A stretch of DNA of 64,000 nt from Streptomyces lichenis. GTDB lineage: Bacteria > Actinomycetota > Actinomycetes > Streptomycetales > Streptomycetaceae. How positions within the stretch are numbered: the first letter of the stretch is position 1; each line of letters opens with the position of its first letter. A program made the position numbers and the translations under genes. Of the stretch, positions 40,321 through 49,123 are shown in pieces. Below the pieces are notes generated by a model that ran no database searches, was not told the DNA's origin, and was given only the letters and a program-made list of their open reading frames with translations. The DNA is taken from contig NZ_JALPTH010000019.1 in assembly GCF_023218175.1 (NCBI RefSeq), positions 1-64,000 of the forward strand. Reading direction: 5' to 3'.

Positions 40321-41499
40321 TCACGGCCGCCCGTCGACCAGACCTCCTTCCTCGTCGGGCAGGCGTTCGATCGCGACCAGTGCCGCATCGTCGTCGAGAT
40401 CGCCCTGGACGTGGTGCAGAAGGTCCCGGCGGAGGGCGGTGACCATCGCCTGAAGCGGCCGGTCCGCATGGGCGCGGACGTGTGCGGCCAGGTCGTGGAA
40501 CCGGCCGCCGCGGTCCCGGGCCTCGATGAAGCCGTCGGTGTACAGCACCAACCGGTCGCCGGGGGCGAACGGCACGGTCTCGGCGACCGGGCGGGCGTCG
40601 AGCAGGTCGCCCAGTCCCAGTGGCGCGCCGGGCTGGTCCGGCTCGTGGGGCCGTACCGCCTCCCCACGCAGGACGTACGGTTCCGGGTGGCCGCAGTGCA
40701 CGATCCGGGCCACCGGTTCGCCCGGCGGGAACTCCACCAGGAGGGCGGTCGCGAACCGTTCCGCGAACAGGGCGCCCGCACGGTCCTGGTGCGGCGTCCC
40801 GCCCAGCGCGGCGATCTGGCGCCGGGCCCGCTCGTCCAGTTGCTCCGACACCTCGGTCAGGTCGGCCTCCCGGTAGGCGAGTTCACGGAACGCGCCGAGC
40901 AGTGTCGCCGAGGCGTCCACGGCCGTCAGGCCCTTGCCCCGGACGTCGCCGATGAGCACTCGCGGGCCGAACGGGGTGCGCAGCGCCTCGTAGAAGTCGC
41001 CGCCGATCCGCGCCTCCGACTCGGCCGGCAGATACACGCCGCGCAGCTCCAACGGGCCGATCCGGGGCGGGAGCGGGTGCATCAGCGCGCGCTGCGCGGT
41101 CTCGGCGACCGAACGGACCCGCCGGAGCTGCGTCTCCCGGCGCTGCCGCAGGGAGCAGGCGGCGAGCGAGGCGAGCCCGGCCACGACCAGCGTGGCGAGG
41201 GTGACCTCCCCGTCCGGACGCCCCCAGCGCCCCGAGTCCGCCTGCAGCAGCGCGGTGACGGCGAGGGTGGCCGCGCCGACCGTCGCCGTCGCCCGGCAGG
41301 ACAGCAGCGCGGCGGCCAGCACCGGCACGCCCGCCATCACCGGCAGGACATGCAGCCAGTCGGGGGTCAGCAGGTCGGTCACGGCGACGACCAGCATGAG
41401 CAGCACGGGTGCCGTGCCGGGGAGCAGGGGCGGGTGACGGTGGTCGCGCTCGGTGCCGGTGTCGCGGGGGCGCGTGGTGGTGTGCGGTGAGGTCATCAT
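40321..41499 (-). CDS. Membrane-anchored SpoIIE-type PP2C phosphatase
   Basis: A 392-residue protein: four membrane helices at about 28-130, then a PP2C/SpoIIE domain with GGDFYEAL, LIGDVRGKGLTAVDASATLLGAF, FATALLVEF, LVLYTDGFIEARD and DDDAALVAI, all the metal-binding motifs present. Such proteins dephosphorylate anti-sigma-factor antagonists and release alternative sigma factors. No sensor (GAF/PAS) domain is seen, so the membrane part may sense. The ATG at 41499 overlaps the FUSC stop by 4 bp, so the two are coupled. Target not evident. Confidence 0.9.
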   Translation of the reverse strand: MMTSPHTTTRPRDTGTERDHRHPPLLPGTAPVLLMLVVAVTDLLTPDWLHVLPVMAGVPVLAAALLSCRATATVGAATLAVTALLQADSGRWGRPDGEVTLATLVVAGLASLAACSLRQRRETQLRRVRSVAETAQRALMHPLPPRIGPLELRGVYLPAESEARIGGDFYEALRTPFGPRVLIGDVRGKGLTAVDASATLLGAFRELAYREADLTEVSEQLDERARRQIAALGGTPHQDRAGALFAERFATALLVEFPPGEPVARIVHCGHPEPYVLRGEAVRPHEPDQPGAPLGLGDLLDARPVAETVPFAPGDRLVLYTDGFIEARDRGGRFHDLAAHVRAHADRPLQAMVTALRRDLLHHVQGDLDDDAALVAIERLPDEEGGLVDGRP

Positions 41500-42605
41500 C
41501 GTGGGGAGAGCCGTTGGAGGGTGCAGGGGCGGTGGGGCCGGGCGGGCGGCGCGGGCGCGGGTGCCGCGAGACGGTCGAGGACCGCCCCGAGGTGCTCCAG
41601 CAGACGGGGGTCCCCGGCGGTGCCGGCGGGCGGGTCGCCGTCCGTCGTGGCCAGCCGGGCGAGGGCGTGCCGGGTGGCGGGCAGCGCGGGGTGCGGCCGA
41701 CCGCCCCGGCAGGAGTAGACGCAGAGGGCGGCCGTGCGCAGCAGGCGCGGGTAGGGATCGGGGCAGGGGGTGCCGGTGGTGCCCGGTGTCCTCGCTCCGG
41801 TGGCGGCCGCCGGGTGGGCGTCCAGGAGACGGCCCGTCGCGGCGGCGCGGTCAGCCGCCTCGGTCAGGCTGTGCAGCACCTGGTGGTCCAGGTGCCAGCG
41901 GCGTCGGCGGGCCGTCGGGCGGACGTTCCAGCGCAGGCTCTCATGGGCCTCCTCCACGGCCTTGCGGGCGCGGCCCAGCGCCGTGTCGAGGTCGTCCTGC
42001 CAGGTGGGGCCGAGGACATCGCGCGGGCGCCGGTGCCGGGCCGCGGCGTCGGCCAGGCCGTCGAGGTGCCGGGCGGTGAGCAGGCGCAGGTCGTCCAGGG
42101 CCCGCTCGGCGGACCGTACGCGCACGGCCGGGAACAGCAGCGCGCCGCAGGCCAGACCGAAGGCCATGCCCAGCACGATCTCCGCGAGGTGGGAGCCCAG
42201 CTCACCGGGGTGGCGGCCCCGGACCATGGCGAAGGTGAGCAGCGCGGTCGTCGGCACGTGCAGGCCGTAGTGACCGAGGAAGCCCTGCCGGGCCGGCAGT
42301 ACGGAGGCGAACGCGACCAGGCCGAGACCGGCCGTCGTGGGCTCCACGTAGAGCGCGCCGGGTATGGCGACAAGGACTCCGAGCAGACAGCCGGCGGCGT
42401 AGCGCAGGGCGGCGCCGGCGGTGCGCACCACGCTGGTCTCCACGATGAGCACCGCCGCGACGGCGCCCGCGTACGGCGCGGGCCTGTGCAGCAGCGTCGC
42501 GCACGTCTGCCAGGTCAGCCCGGCGGCCACCGCGGCCCGGGCGGCCTCGGCACGGCCCGCGCCCCCGATGCGCCTGGCGAGCCCGGAGAGTGCTGTGCCC
42601 CGCAT
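41496..42605 (-). CDS. FUSC-type membrane protein (aromatic acid exporter-like)
   Basis: A 369-residue protein with six hydrophobic helices in about 25-160 (AGAVAAVLIVETSVVRTAGA, YAAGCLLGVLVAIPGAL, HVPTTALLTFAMV) followed by a cytoplasmic helical domain to the end, the FUSC/ArAE half-transporter layout. Such proteins export aromatic acids or similar. It is translationally coupled to the SpoIIE phosphatase gene, which suggests the pair is one signalling unit. Confidence 0.8.
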   Translation of the reverse strand: MRGTALSGLARRIGGAGRAEAARAAVAAGLTWQTCATLLHRPAPYAGAVAAVLIVETSVVRTAGAALRYAAGCLLGVLVAIPGALYVEPTTAGLGLVAFASVLPARQGFLGHYGLHVPTTALLTFAMVRGRHPGELGSHLAEIVLGMAFGLACGALLFPAVRVRSAERALDDLRLLTARHLDGLADAAARHRRPRDVLGPTWQDDLDTALGRARKAVEEAHESLRWNVRPTARRRRWHLDHQVLHSLTEAADRAAATGRLLDAHPAAATGARTPGTTGTPCPDPYPRLLRTAALCVYSCRGGRPHPALPATRHALARLATTDGDPPAGTAGDPRLLEHLGAVLDRLAAPAPAPPARPHRPCTLQRLSPR

Positions 42606-42852
42606 GCCTTACCCGCCTCCTTCCCCCACCGCGCGATCACCGTCCGGTCGCCGGGACCGCTCAGCGGCCCGGGCACGGCCGCCAAGAGTAATAGGACATA
42701 TGGGGATAGATGCAAATAAGGGAGGCGTATAGGATCCCTGCCCAAGCCTTATGGGCCGCACGGGTGTTCACGCCCCTGACGGCTGACTGCCAGCGCTCGC
42801 CCATGGACTGCGAGACCGCCGCTCGGGGGGAGGCTGTCGACGGAAAACCGCA
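42606..42852 (-). promoter_or_regulatory. Promoter region of the FUSC–SpoIIE operon
   Basis: The gap includes an AT-rich block (42687-42740: AGAGTAATAGGACATATGGG followed by TAGATGCAAATAAGG), unusual for this genome. It is 90-130 bp before the FUSC start on the minus strand and probably contains the operon promoter. Confidence 0.35.
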
Positions 42853-43260
42853 TGCCCGAAGGCTCGTACGGTCGGACGCTGATCACCTCGCGGCCGCCTG
42901 GAAGGCCGCCTACGGGCGCAGCCCGAATCCGGTGGGGGCGTGTACAGCGAGGCCGCCGAGGCCGTCGAGGCCGTGGCCCACGCCGTCGTCCAGCTGGACA
43001 ACGCCAAGGCCGCGCTCGGCACCATGCCCGGCGAGATCGGCAACGCCCGGCACACGTTCGCCACGGTGATCCCGGCACCAGCCGCCGGCGACCCCATCGC
43101 CGTGGCCGAGGCGATGACGCCTGCCCTGTGGCAGGGGTAGACCTCCCGGCACGGTGGCCAGAGCGGCACCGTGCCGGACGCCCCGGAGGCCGCCCGGGCG
43201 GCGATTCACCTCGCTGCGGCGCTCGTGCAGTGGTTCATCTCCGGCGCCGGCCCGGCCCTG
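42853..43260 (+). pseudogene. Broken gene for an Abi_C-like actinobacterial protein
   Basis: Two coding pieces fit one protein family: frame 2 (42853-42938) reads SDADHLAAAWKAAYGRSPNP, and the next frame from 42940 reads YSEAAEAVEAVAHAVVQLDN, MPGEIGNARHTFATVIPAPA and AVAEAMTPALWQG. A TAG at 43138 stops this, but the same frame continues after it with TSRHGGQSGTVPDAPEAARA then AIHLAAALVQWF. From memory this is the order of an actinobacterial family like the abortive-infection C-terminal domain (…AWxxAYGRxPNPxxAYxxAIxAVEA…DRHG…EAxxAVHLAxxLVQWF). A frameshift near 42939 and the amber stop make it a pseudogene. Confidence 0.65.
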
Positions 43261-43357
43261 GGCGGCGGCCTGAGGGCCCCCCGTCCCGCCTCCGGCCCGG
43301 GCTTCGCCTGGTCGGTGGCCGGGCGTCGGGGGGCCTGGGTCAGTCGGAGGCCCTGGG

Positions 43358-43750
43358 TCAGCAGAGCTTCCGCTCGGCGGACTTGACCTTGTTGCCGGTC
43401 GAGCTGAGCGTCTCGGTGAAGTAGGTCGCGTTCCCGTCGCAGCCGGCGACGACGGACATGTTGCCGTTGCCGAACTGGGCGTGGGTGCGCGAGCCGACCG
43501 TGACATCGCCCTGCAGGAACCGCTTCTTCTGCACCCTGACCGTGAGCGTCACCCGGCTGGTGCCGCAGCCGGTACGGCTGCCCACACCGACGATGGTGCC
43601 GCCGGCGCCCGCCTTCGGGGCGTCGGCCCCCAGGCTGCACGCCGCCGCGGAGGCCGGGGTGGCGGCTGCCGGGCCCGCCACCGCGATCCCCGCGACCACC
43701 ATCGATCCGGCCATGACGAGCGCTCCCAGGCTCCGGGAGATGGGGTTCAT
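43358..43750 (-). CDS. Small secreted protein with four cysteines
   Basis: A 130-residue exported protein. Signal peptide (SRSLGALVMAGSMVVAGIAV) cleaved near AAATPASAAA; the mature part of about 95 residues is rich in Gly, Thr and Val with four Cys (AAACSLG, RTGCGTS, VAGCDGN, RKLC), suggesting two disulfides. An AGGAGG site precedes the ATG. No known family is recognised. It faces away from the XRE/ImmA unit. Confidence 0.7.
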   Translation of the reverse strand: MNPISRSLGALVMAGSMVVAGIAVAGPAAATPASAAACSLGADAPKAGAGGTIVGVGSRTGCGTSRVTLTVRVQKKRFLQGDVTVGSRTHAQFGNGNMSVVAGCDGNATYFTETLSSTGNKVKSAERKLC

Positions 43751-43945
43751 AGGACTGCCTCCTGATCGGCGTGACCGGTGAGGGGCGCCGGCCCCCGTCC
43801 GGCCGCCCCGGCGGCGGGTCTCCTCCGCGTGGAGGAGACCCGGCCGCACGGCAGAACCGTAGACACCCCCAACTGGCCCGTCAACAATAATAAATGAGAT
43901 GCCGTCACCTCATTCACCTCAGTTGACGACGGTAGGATGGGTGCC
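43751..43945. promoter_or_regulatory. Divergent promoter region with TCACCTCA repeats
   Basis: Between the secreted-protein and XRE genes. At 43905-43922 TCACCTCAT is followed at once by TCACCTCAG, a 9-bp-period direct repeat; upstream is ATAATAAATGAG, an AT-rich patch that could be the promoter, and ATGAG...CTCAT forms a loose inverted repeat. Likely the XRE protein's own operator. Confidence 0.55.
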
Positions 43946-44386
43946 ATGGCAGAGGACAGCGTCGACGGACCACTGGCGGCGAAGGTGAACCGCCTGTTCA
44001 GCACGGTGCGCCGGTTGCCCGACGGAAACGAGTACACCTTCGAGGAGGTCGCGGGCGCGATCAAAGCCCAGGGAGGCCCCACCATCTCGGCCACCTACCT
44101 GTGGCAGCTGCGCAAGGGGCTGCGCGACAACCCGACCAAGCGCCATCTGGAAGCCCTCGCCGGATTCTTCGGCGTCCCGCCCGCCTACTTCTTCGACGAC
44201 GCGGAGGCGGAGCGCATCGACGCCGAACTCGCCCTGCTCGCCGCCCTGCGGGACGCGCCGGTACGGCAGATAGCCCTCCGAGCCCGGGGGCTGTCCCCCA
44301 AAAGCCTCGACGCGATCAGGGACATGGTCGACCACGTCCGCGCGCTGGAAGGGCTGCCCGACCCGGCCGGCGAGCCGGACCGGTGA
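43946..44386 (+). CDS. XRE family helix-turn-helix regulator
   Basis: A 146-residue protein. An XRE HTH spans about 25-80 (EYTFEEVAGAIKAQGGPTIS, ATYLWQLRKGLRDNPTKRHL), followed by an acidic hinge (FFDDAEAERIDAEL) and a helical C-terminal part. The start at 43946 follows GGATGGGTGCC. Its TGA overlaps the GTG of an ImmA/IrrE peptidase gene, a common pair in which the peptidase cleaves the repressor. No membrane segment. Confidence 0.85.
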   Translation: MAEDSVDGPLAAKVNRLFSTVRRLPDGNEYTFEEVAGAIKAQGGPTISATYLWQLRKGLRDNPTKRHLEALAGFFGVPPAYFFDDAEAERIDAELALLAALRDAPVRQIALRARGLSPKSLDAIRDMVDHVRALEGLPDPAGEPDR

Positions 44387-44889
44387 CGCGGATCAGCCGC
44401 CGCGGGCTGCGGCGGCGCTGCACCACCGCGCTGCGCGAGCTCGGACTCCCGGACACCTTCGACCTACCCGCGCTGTGCGCCGCGCTCAGCGCCTCCCGCG
44501 GACGGCCGTTGCGGCGCATGCCCGTACCCGGCCTGCATGACGTGTGCGGACTGTGGATCGCCACCGACAGTGCCGATCTCATCGCCTACGAGCAGCACAC
44601 CAGCGCACCCCACCAGGACCACATCGTGCTGCACGAGATCGGGCATGTGCTCTGCGACCACTTCCCGGCCACCCTCAGCGCCGCCGAGCAGGCGCGGCTG
44701 CTGCTGCCCGGGCTGGATCCGGCCCTGATCCGCCGGGTGCTGGGCCGCACCGGCTACTCCAGCACCGAGGAACGCGAAGCCGAGTACCTGGCCTCCCTGC
44801 TGGGCGAGCGCACCCGGCCCGCGGACCCGGACACCTCCGCGACCGGCCGATTGCGCTCGGCACTGGAGGGCGGTCACCGCGGTGGGTGA
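44383..44889 (+). CDS. ImmA/IrrE family metallo-endopeptidase
   Basis: A 168-residue protein with the zincin motif HEIGH (VLHEIGHVLCDH, about 83-94) and a downstream EEREAEYLASLL helix holding the third zinc ligand. ImmA/IrrE peptidases cleave cognate XRE repressors on a signal. It starts at GTG 44383 overlapping the XRE stop and ends 8 bp into the next gene. The substrate is probably the neighbouring XRE. Confidence 0.85.
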   Translation: MTRISRRGLRRRCTTALRELGLPDTFDLPALCAALSASRGRPLRRMPVPGLHDVCGLWIATDSADLIAYEQHTSAPHQDHIVLHEIGHVLCDHFPATLSAAEQARLLLPGLDPALIRRVLGRTGYSSTEEREAEYLASLLGERTRPADPDTSATGRLRSALEGGHRGG

Positions 44890-45949
44890 GGTACTGCGCC
44901 GCTACGGCCCGGCGCTGCTGGCCTGGGGCATGCTGCTGTGGCTGCGACCGAGCCCCGCGCCCGGCCGTCGGCTCGTACGGCTCTGCGTCCTCGGCCTCGC
45001 CCTCTCGCAGACGCTGCTCACCCCCGCCGCGATCCACCTCACGCACGCCGCGGGCATGGGCGGCGTGGAGAGGCTCGCCGGCCACCTCGCCATGCTCCTC
45101 GCCTGCTGGGCCGGCGCGCAGCTGCTGCTGCGTCTGCGGGGACACCAGGCAGGCGCCCGCGCCAACCCGATCTGGGCGATCACCGCGGGCAGCGTGATGA
45201 CCCTGCTCTTCGCCCTCACTCCCGACCTGTACCCGCGGTCGCCCTGGGTCATGGAGTACTGCGTCGCCTACGCCGTGGCCCTGCTCCCGGAACTTCTGGT
45301 CATCGCCCTTCTCTGCCTGCGTGAACGGCGGGCGGCCCCGGACCGGACCCTGCGGCTCGGTCTCTCGCTGATCATCGCCGGGACCCTCGCCGCGGCCTGC
45401 TACATGGCCAGCCGGACCGCGGTCGCCGTCGCCGCCCGGACCTCCCTGGACTTCTCCCCGGGACAGGGGTTCGCCCTGAGCAAGGCGCTGCCGACCGCGG
45501 CACACCTGCTGGTGCTGGCCGGGGTGACCGTGCCGGCGGCCGCCACCTGGCTGCGCCGGCTGCGGCGCTACCGCCGGCTCCGGCCGCTGTGGCTCGCCCT
45601 CTACCAGGCCGAACCCGCCATCGCCCTGGAGCCTCCGGGACCACTGCGCGCGGTGGCGGACCTCCCCACCCGGCTGCGCCTGTACCGGCGGGTGATCGAG
45701 ATCCGTGACGGCCTGCTCGCGATCCGCCCCTACCGGCCCACCACCCGGGGCCAGGACGACGGACGCGACCACCACGCGCGCGAGGCCTTCGAGATCGCGG
45801 CCGCGCTGCGCGCCCGCGCGGCCGGGGAGCGGCCCCGATCCGACGCGTTCGGCACATCCGGCGGCCACGACCTGAGCAGCGACACCGACTACCTCTGCCG
45901 GCTCGCCGACGCCTACCGCGCCCTCACCCGAGCCGACCGGAGGCGATGA
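44882..45949 (+). CDS. MAB_1171c-type polytopic membrane protein
   Basis: A 355-residue protein: seven hydrophobic helices in about 5-240 (including LLAWGMLLWL, LAGHLAMLLACWAGAQLLL, AYAVALLPELLVIALLCL and HLLVLAGVTVPAAATWL), then a cytoplasmic tail with LWLALYQAEPAIALEPP and RLRLYRRVIEIRDGLLAIRPY. This is the pattern of the MAB_1171c family (putative transporter, DUF6545), frequently found beside XRE/ImmA genes in actinobacteria. Function unknown; a membrane sensor or peptide exporter is possible. Overlaps the ImmA gene by 8 bp. Confidence 0.8.
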   Translation: MGEVLRRYGPALLAWGMLLWLRPSPAPGRRLVRLCVLGLALSQTLLTPAAIHLTHAAGMGGVERLAGHLAMLLACWAGAQLLLRLRGHQAGARANPIWAITAGSVMTLLFALTPDLYPRSPWVMEYCVAYAVALLPELLVIALLCLRERRAAPDRTLRLGLSLIIAGTLAAACYMASRTAVAVAARTSLDFSPGQGFALSKALPTAAHLLVLAGVTVPAAATWLRRLRRYRRLRPLWLALYQAEPAIALEPPGPLRAVADLPTRLRLYRRVIEIRDGLLAIRPYRPTTRGQDDGRDHHAREAFEIAAALRARAAGERPRSDAFGTSGGHDLSSDTDYLCRLADAYRALTRADRRR

Positions 45950-46125
45950 CCGCTACGACACACATCTACGTCCTGCCGCAGATGAGCGAGGTCCCGGATC
46001 GGATCAGGGTCCCCGGCCGCTGGGCGGACGGCCCAGGACCCGGCCCGACCACGCCGGCGGCGACAAGGGCCTGCGGTTCCCGACGCGACCGCCGCTGCCC
46101 GCGAGGTCACAGCTGCGGGCGGTAG
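45946..46125 (+). CDS. Short ORF at the end of the XRE/ImmA operon
   Basis: A 59-residue ORF whose ATG overlaps the previous stop (ATGA). It reads TATTHIYVLPQMSEVPDRIR then Arg/Gly/Pro-rich sequence, and overlaps the end of the convergent PAP2 gene. It may be a genuine small protein or the start of a truncated gene; only its coupling and start favour it. Confidence 0.35.
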   Translation: MTATTHIYVLPQMSEVPDRIRVPGRWADGPGPGPTTPAATRACGSRRDRRCPRGHSCGR

Positions 46126-47612
46126 ACCGCCAGCGCCTCGTCCTCCTTGTCGAGCAGCAGTTCCGCCGGCGCCTCGGTGACCTCGCCGTCGTAGGCGAGC
46201 GGGGTCCCCGGGGCCAGCCCGGAGATTGTGAACCGGCGCAGCTTCTCGGCGGCGTGCACCGGCGACTTGCTCAGCGGACCGGCCAGCGCCGCCGCCGTCA
46301 GCCGCAGCCCGGGCAGCCGCCCGCCGTGCACCACCCGTACGTCCAGCAGCCCGTCCGCCAGGTCGTAGCGGCGGCCCGGGGTCGGCCCCATCCGCCGGTA
46401 GACGCAGTTGCCGGCGAACAGCATCCACAGCGGCCGGTGCTCCCCGCCCACCTCCGCCTCCAGCGGATGCCGTCCGCGCAGCACCCGCAGCGCCGCCAGC
46501 ACCCCCGCCGACCAGCCGCCGATCCGGGGCGACCAGCGCTCCCGGCGGCGCACCAGCTCCGGGTAGACGCCCAGGCTGAAGGTGTTGAGGAAATAGCCGT
46601 GCTCCGCCCCGTCGGGGCCGGGGGAGAAGCGCCCGAGGTCCACCCGGACCGCATCGCCTGCGGCCAGTGCCCGGCAGGTGTCGTGCACCGACTCGATGCC
46701 CAGGTCATAGGCGAAGTGGTTGAGCGTGCCGCCGGGGAAGACCGCCAGCGGCACGGCGTGCTTGGCGGCGACCGCCGCCGCCCGGTTGACCGTGCCGTCC
46801 CCGCCGAGGACGCCCAGCGCCCGGAAGCCGCCGTCGCCGGCGGCCTTCTCCAGGGTCTCGGCCACCTCGTCCGGCTCGACCTCCATCACCCGGGCCAGCG
46901 GCAGGGCGTCGCGCACCAGCGCCGCCGCCTCCGAGGAGCCGGACGCCCGGTTGGCGACCACCACCAGCCCGTCGCCGCCGGGCAGCGCGGGCACATCGGC
47001 GTGCGGCCGACCGGGCGCGGGCAGCTGGTCGCGGGTCGGCACCATGCCCCGTACCGCGAAGGCGCACCCCACGCCGAGCGCCGCCCCCACCAGGACGTCG
47101 CTCGGATAGTGCACCCCGGTGTACACCCGGGACAGCGCCACCGCGGCGGCCACCGGCGCCACCGCGGCGCCCCAGCCCTTGGACTCGAGCAGCACCCCGG
47201 TGGCGAACGCCGCCGCCGAGGCGGAGTGCCCGGACGGGAAGGAGGTGGTGATCGGCTGCCGCTTCAGCTGCCGCATCAGCGGAACGCTGTCCAGCACCGG
47301 CCGGTTGCGCCGCACCGAGCGCTTGGCCACCGTGTTGACCGCCGCCGAGGCCAGCGCCAGCGAGGCCGCCCCGCGCACCGCCGCCCGCCGGGAGCGGGTG
47401 CCGCGGCCCAGCAGGACCATCCCGGCCGCCGTGCCGAACCAGAGCAGTCCGTGGTTGGCGCTGCGGCTCAGCCGTGGCAGCACGCGGTCGCCGCCCGGCC
47501 AGTGCCGGGCGGCGACGCGGTAGAAGACGTCGCGGTCCCACTCGGAGAGGGTGGCGGCGACGCGGGCACGGACGGAGTCGGCCGCGGGCTGTACGGCGTA
47601 CGCATCGGACAT
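46107..47612 (-). CDS. PAP2 phosphatase fused to diacylglycerol kinase domain
   Basis: A 501-residue fusion. Residues 1-200 are a PAP2 lipid-phosphatase domain with KRSVRRNRP, PSGHSAS and SRVYTGVHYPSDV; residues 215-500 are a diacylglycerol kinase-like catalytic domain with GGDGTVN and GGTLNHFAYDLG. Such fusions are known in actinobacteria and may cycle between phosphatidic acid and diacylglycerol or act on related polyprenols. Membrane helices lie in the first half. The stop overlaps the short ORF on the other strand. Confidence 0.9.
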   Translation of the reverse strand: MSDAYAVQPAADSVRARVAATLSEWDRDVFYRVAARHWPGGDRVLPRLSRSANHGLLWFGTAAGMVLLGRGTRSRRAAVRGAASLALASAAVNTVAKRSVRRNRPVLDSVPLMRQLKRQPITTSFPSGHSASAAAFATGVLLESKGWGAAVAPVAAAVALSRVYTGVHYPSDVLVGAALGVGCAFAVRGMVPTRDQLPAPGRPHADVPALPGGDGLVVVANRASGSSEAAALVRDALPLARVMEVEPDEVAETLEKAAGDGGFRALGVLGGDGTVNRAAAVAAKHAVPLAVFPGGTLNHFAYDLGIESVHDTCRALAAGDAVRVDLGRFSPGPDGAEHGYFLNTFSLGVYPELVRRRERWSPRIGGWSAGVLAALRVLRGRHPLEAEVGGEHRPLWMLFAGNCVYRRMGPTPGRRYDLADGLLDVRVVHGGRLPGLRLTAAALAGPLSKSPVHAAEKLRRFTISGLAPGTPLAYDGEVTEAPAELLLDKEDEALAVYRPQL

Positions 47613-47718
47613 GCCGTCCGCGTACCCCGGCCCGGCCCCGGCACGCGCCCGCGTCGAACGCCTGCGCACCGGCGGTGCGCGGTCCCGGTCGGGGCAGGGG
47701 TCGGGGGTCGGCCGGTGC

Positions 47719-47744
47719 CGGTACGCGGGGCCCCTCGCGTACCG
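47719..47744 (-). terminator. Hairpin after the baeRF-type gene
   Basis: A 9-bp stem CGGTACGCG / CGCGTACCG with an 8-base loop (47728-47735), 15 bp beyond the stop of the minus-strand gene at 47759. Confidence 0.6.
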
Positions 47745-47758
47745 CTCGGCCGGCGGGC

Positions 47759-48919
47759 TCAGCCGGCGCCGGTGTGCGCGGCCTCGCGCTCGCCCTCCGC
47801 GTACGGCCAGCGCAGCAGCGCCCCGAGGCCGCCCACGGGCACCTCCTCGTCGTCCTCCGGGCGCACCCGCAGGACCTCGGCGCCCGCCATCACCGCCGAG
47901 CGCAGCAGCGCGTCGTCCGCCCGGGCCGGCAGCGGATCGCGCTCACCGAGGTAGTGGGTGTCGCTGCGGCGCACCGCGATCTGGTCCGGCTCGGCGCCCA
48001 CCCACACCTCGCGGTGCGCGTCCGGCCCCTCGGTGCGGACCAGCAGCTCGGCGATCCGGTGCTCCCGGGCCGCCTCCACCAGCGCCGGCACGCCCTCCGC
48101 GGCCGACGGACCGCCGCCGGTGTCCGAGCGCGCCGAGCGGAAGCGGTCCAGCTCCTGGTCGGCGGTACGGCGCAGATGCTCCTCGCGGGCCGCCTCCACG
48201 TCCTCGTCCAGCAGCCGGGTGCCCGCGCCGTCGGCCCGGCCGCCGTGCTCGCTCTCCACGGCCAGCGGCCGTACGTCGGCGGGCAGCCGGTCATGGACCG
48301 AGCGCCGCTCCCGGGCGTCACCCGCCAGAACGATCAGATCCGCGCCGGTCTCGTGCTCGCACTCGGCGACCGCCTCGGCGATCGTCCGCGCGTTCTCCTC
48401 CCAGGTGTTCTCCACGCTGGTCTGGAAGTGCCGTTCGGACCAGTCCGCCGAGGCGGTGCGGTGCACCGGCCAGTCACGGCCCTGCACCGTCCCGGCCAGC
48501 CGCTCGCCCCCCGGCCCGCGCAGCTCCAGATCGGCCCCGGTGCGGTCGATGTAGGCGACCAGGCAGACAGGTTCCGCGGCGGCCAGGTCCAGCAGCGGGC
48601 CGAGCCGGGGCAGCGCCGCCCAGGTGACCTCCGCGGGCGCCAGGGGCCGCCGGCTCAGCGGCGGGTCCAGCACCACCTCGCCGTGCGCGGCGAACACCGC
48701 CCGCCCCTGCTCGTGCGGCGGCCGCCCGCTGGTCAGCGCCTCGTACACGGCCCGCGCGGTGTCCTGGTCGCAGCCCTGCCCGAGCAGATCCTGGCAGGCC
48801 TCACGGGCCTGGAGCTCGCGCCGCTCCGCCGCCGACTCGTCGATGACGGAGGTGTCCAGATAGATGCTGGCCCACGGCCCCGGGCGGTCGAAGAGGCTGG
48901 TGAGGAAGGAGAGTTGCAT
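47759..48919 (-). CDS. baeRF/Vms1-like protein (archaeo-eukaryotic release factor-like family 2)
   Basis: A 386-residue protein with a Rv2629-like order: LSFLTSLFDRPGPWASIYLD at the start, an RNase H-like region with VCLVAYIDRTGADL and VENTWEENARTIAEAVAE, GADLIVLAGDARERRSVHD, then a C-terminal domain with RIAELLVRTEGPDAHREVWV. This matches the bacterial archaeo-eukaryotic release-factor-like (baeRF) family related to Vms1/Dom34. In M. tuberculosis a relative is hypoxia-associated, and the group may act on stalled ribosomes. GGAGG ten bases before ATG 48919. Confidence 0.8.
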   Translation of the reverse strand: MQLSFLTSLFDRPGPWASIYLDTSVIDESAAERRELQAREACQDLLGQGCDQDTARAVYEALTSGRPPHEQGRAVFAAHGEVVLDPPLSRRPLAPAEVTWAALPRLGPLLDLAAAEPVCLVAYIDRTGADLELRGPGGERLAGTVQGRDWPVHRTASADWSERHFQTSVENTWEENARTIAEAVAECEHETGADLIVLAGDARERRSVHDRLPADVRPLAVESEHGGRADGAGTRLLDEDVEAAREEHLRRTADQELDRFRSARSDTGGGPSAAEGVPALVEAAREHRIAELLVRTEGPDAHREVWVGAEPDQIAVRRSDTHYLGERDPLPARADDALLRSAVMAGAEVLRVRPEDDEEVPVGGLGALLRWPYAEGEREAAHTGAG

Positions 48920-49123
48920 GGATCTGATCCCTCCAGGATCGGTGGATCGTCGTGCACCGGCGACGAGTACCCGACGACCTGCCCGCCACACAGCTCACCC
49001 CCGCCGCCTCCGTTGCGCGGCCCGGCCGGTGCCGGGTCGCCGCCGGGCCGGTGTCGGGCAAGAGTGGTCGGGAACCCGGTACTCGCATGCGCCTGACTGT
49101 CCGACCTGGAGGTGGCGACCGCC

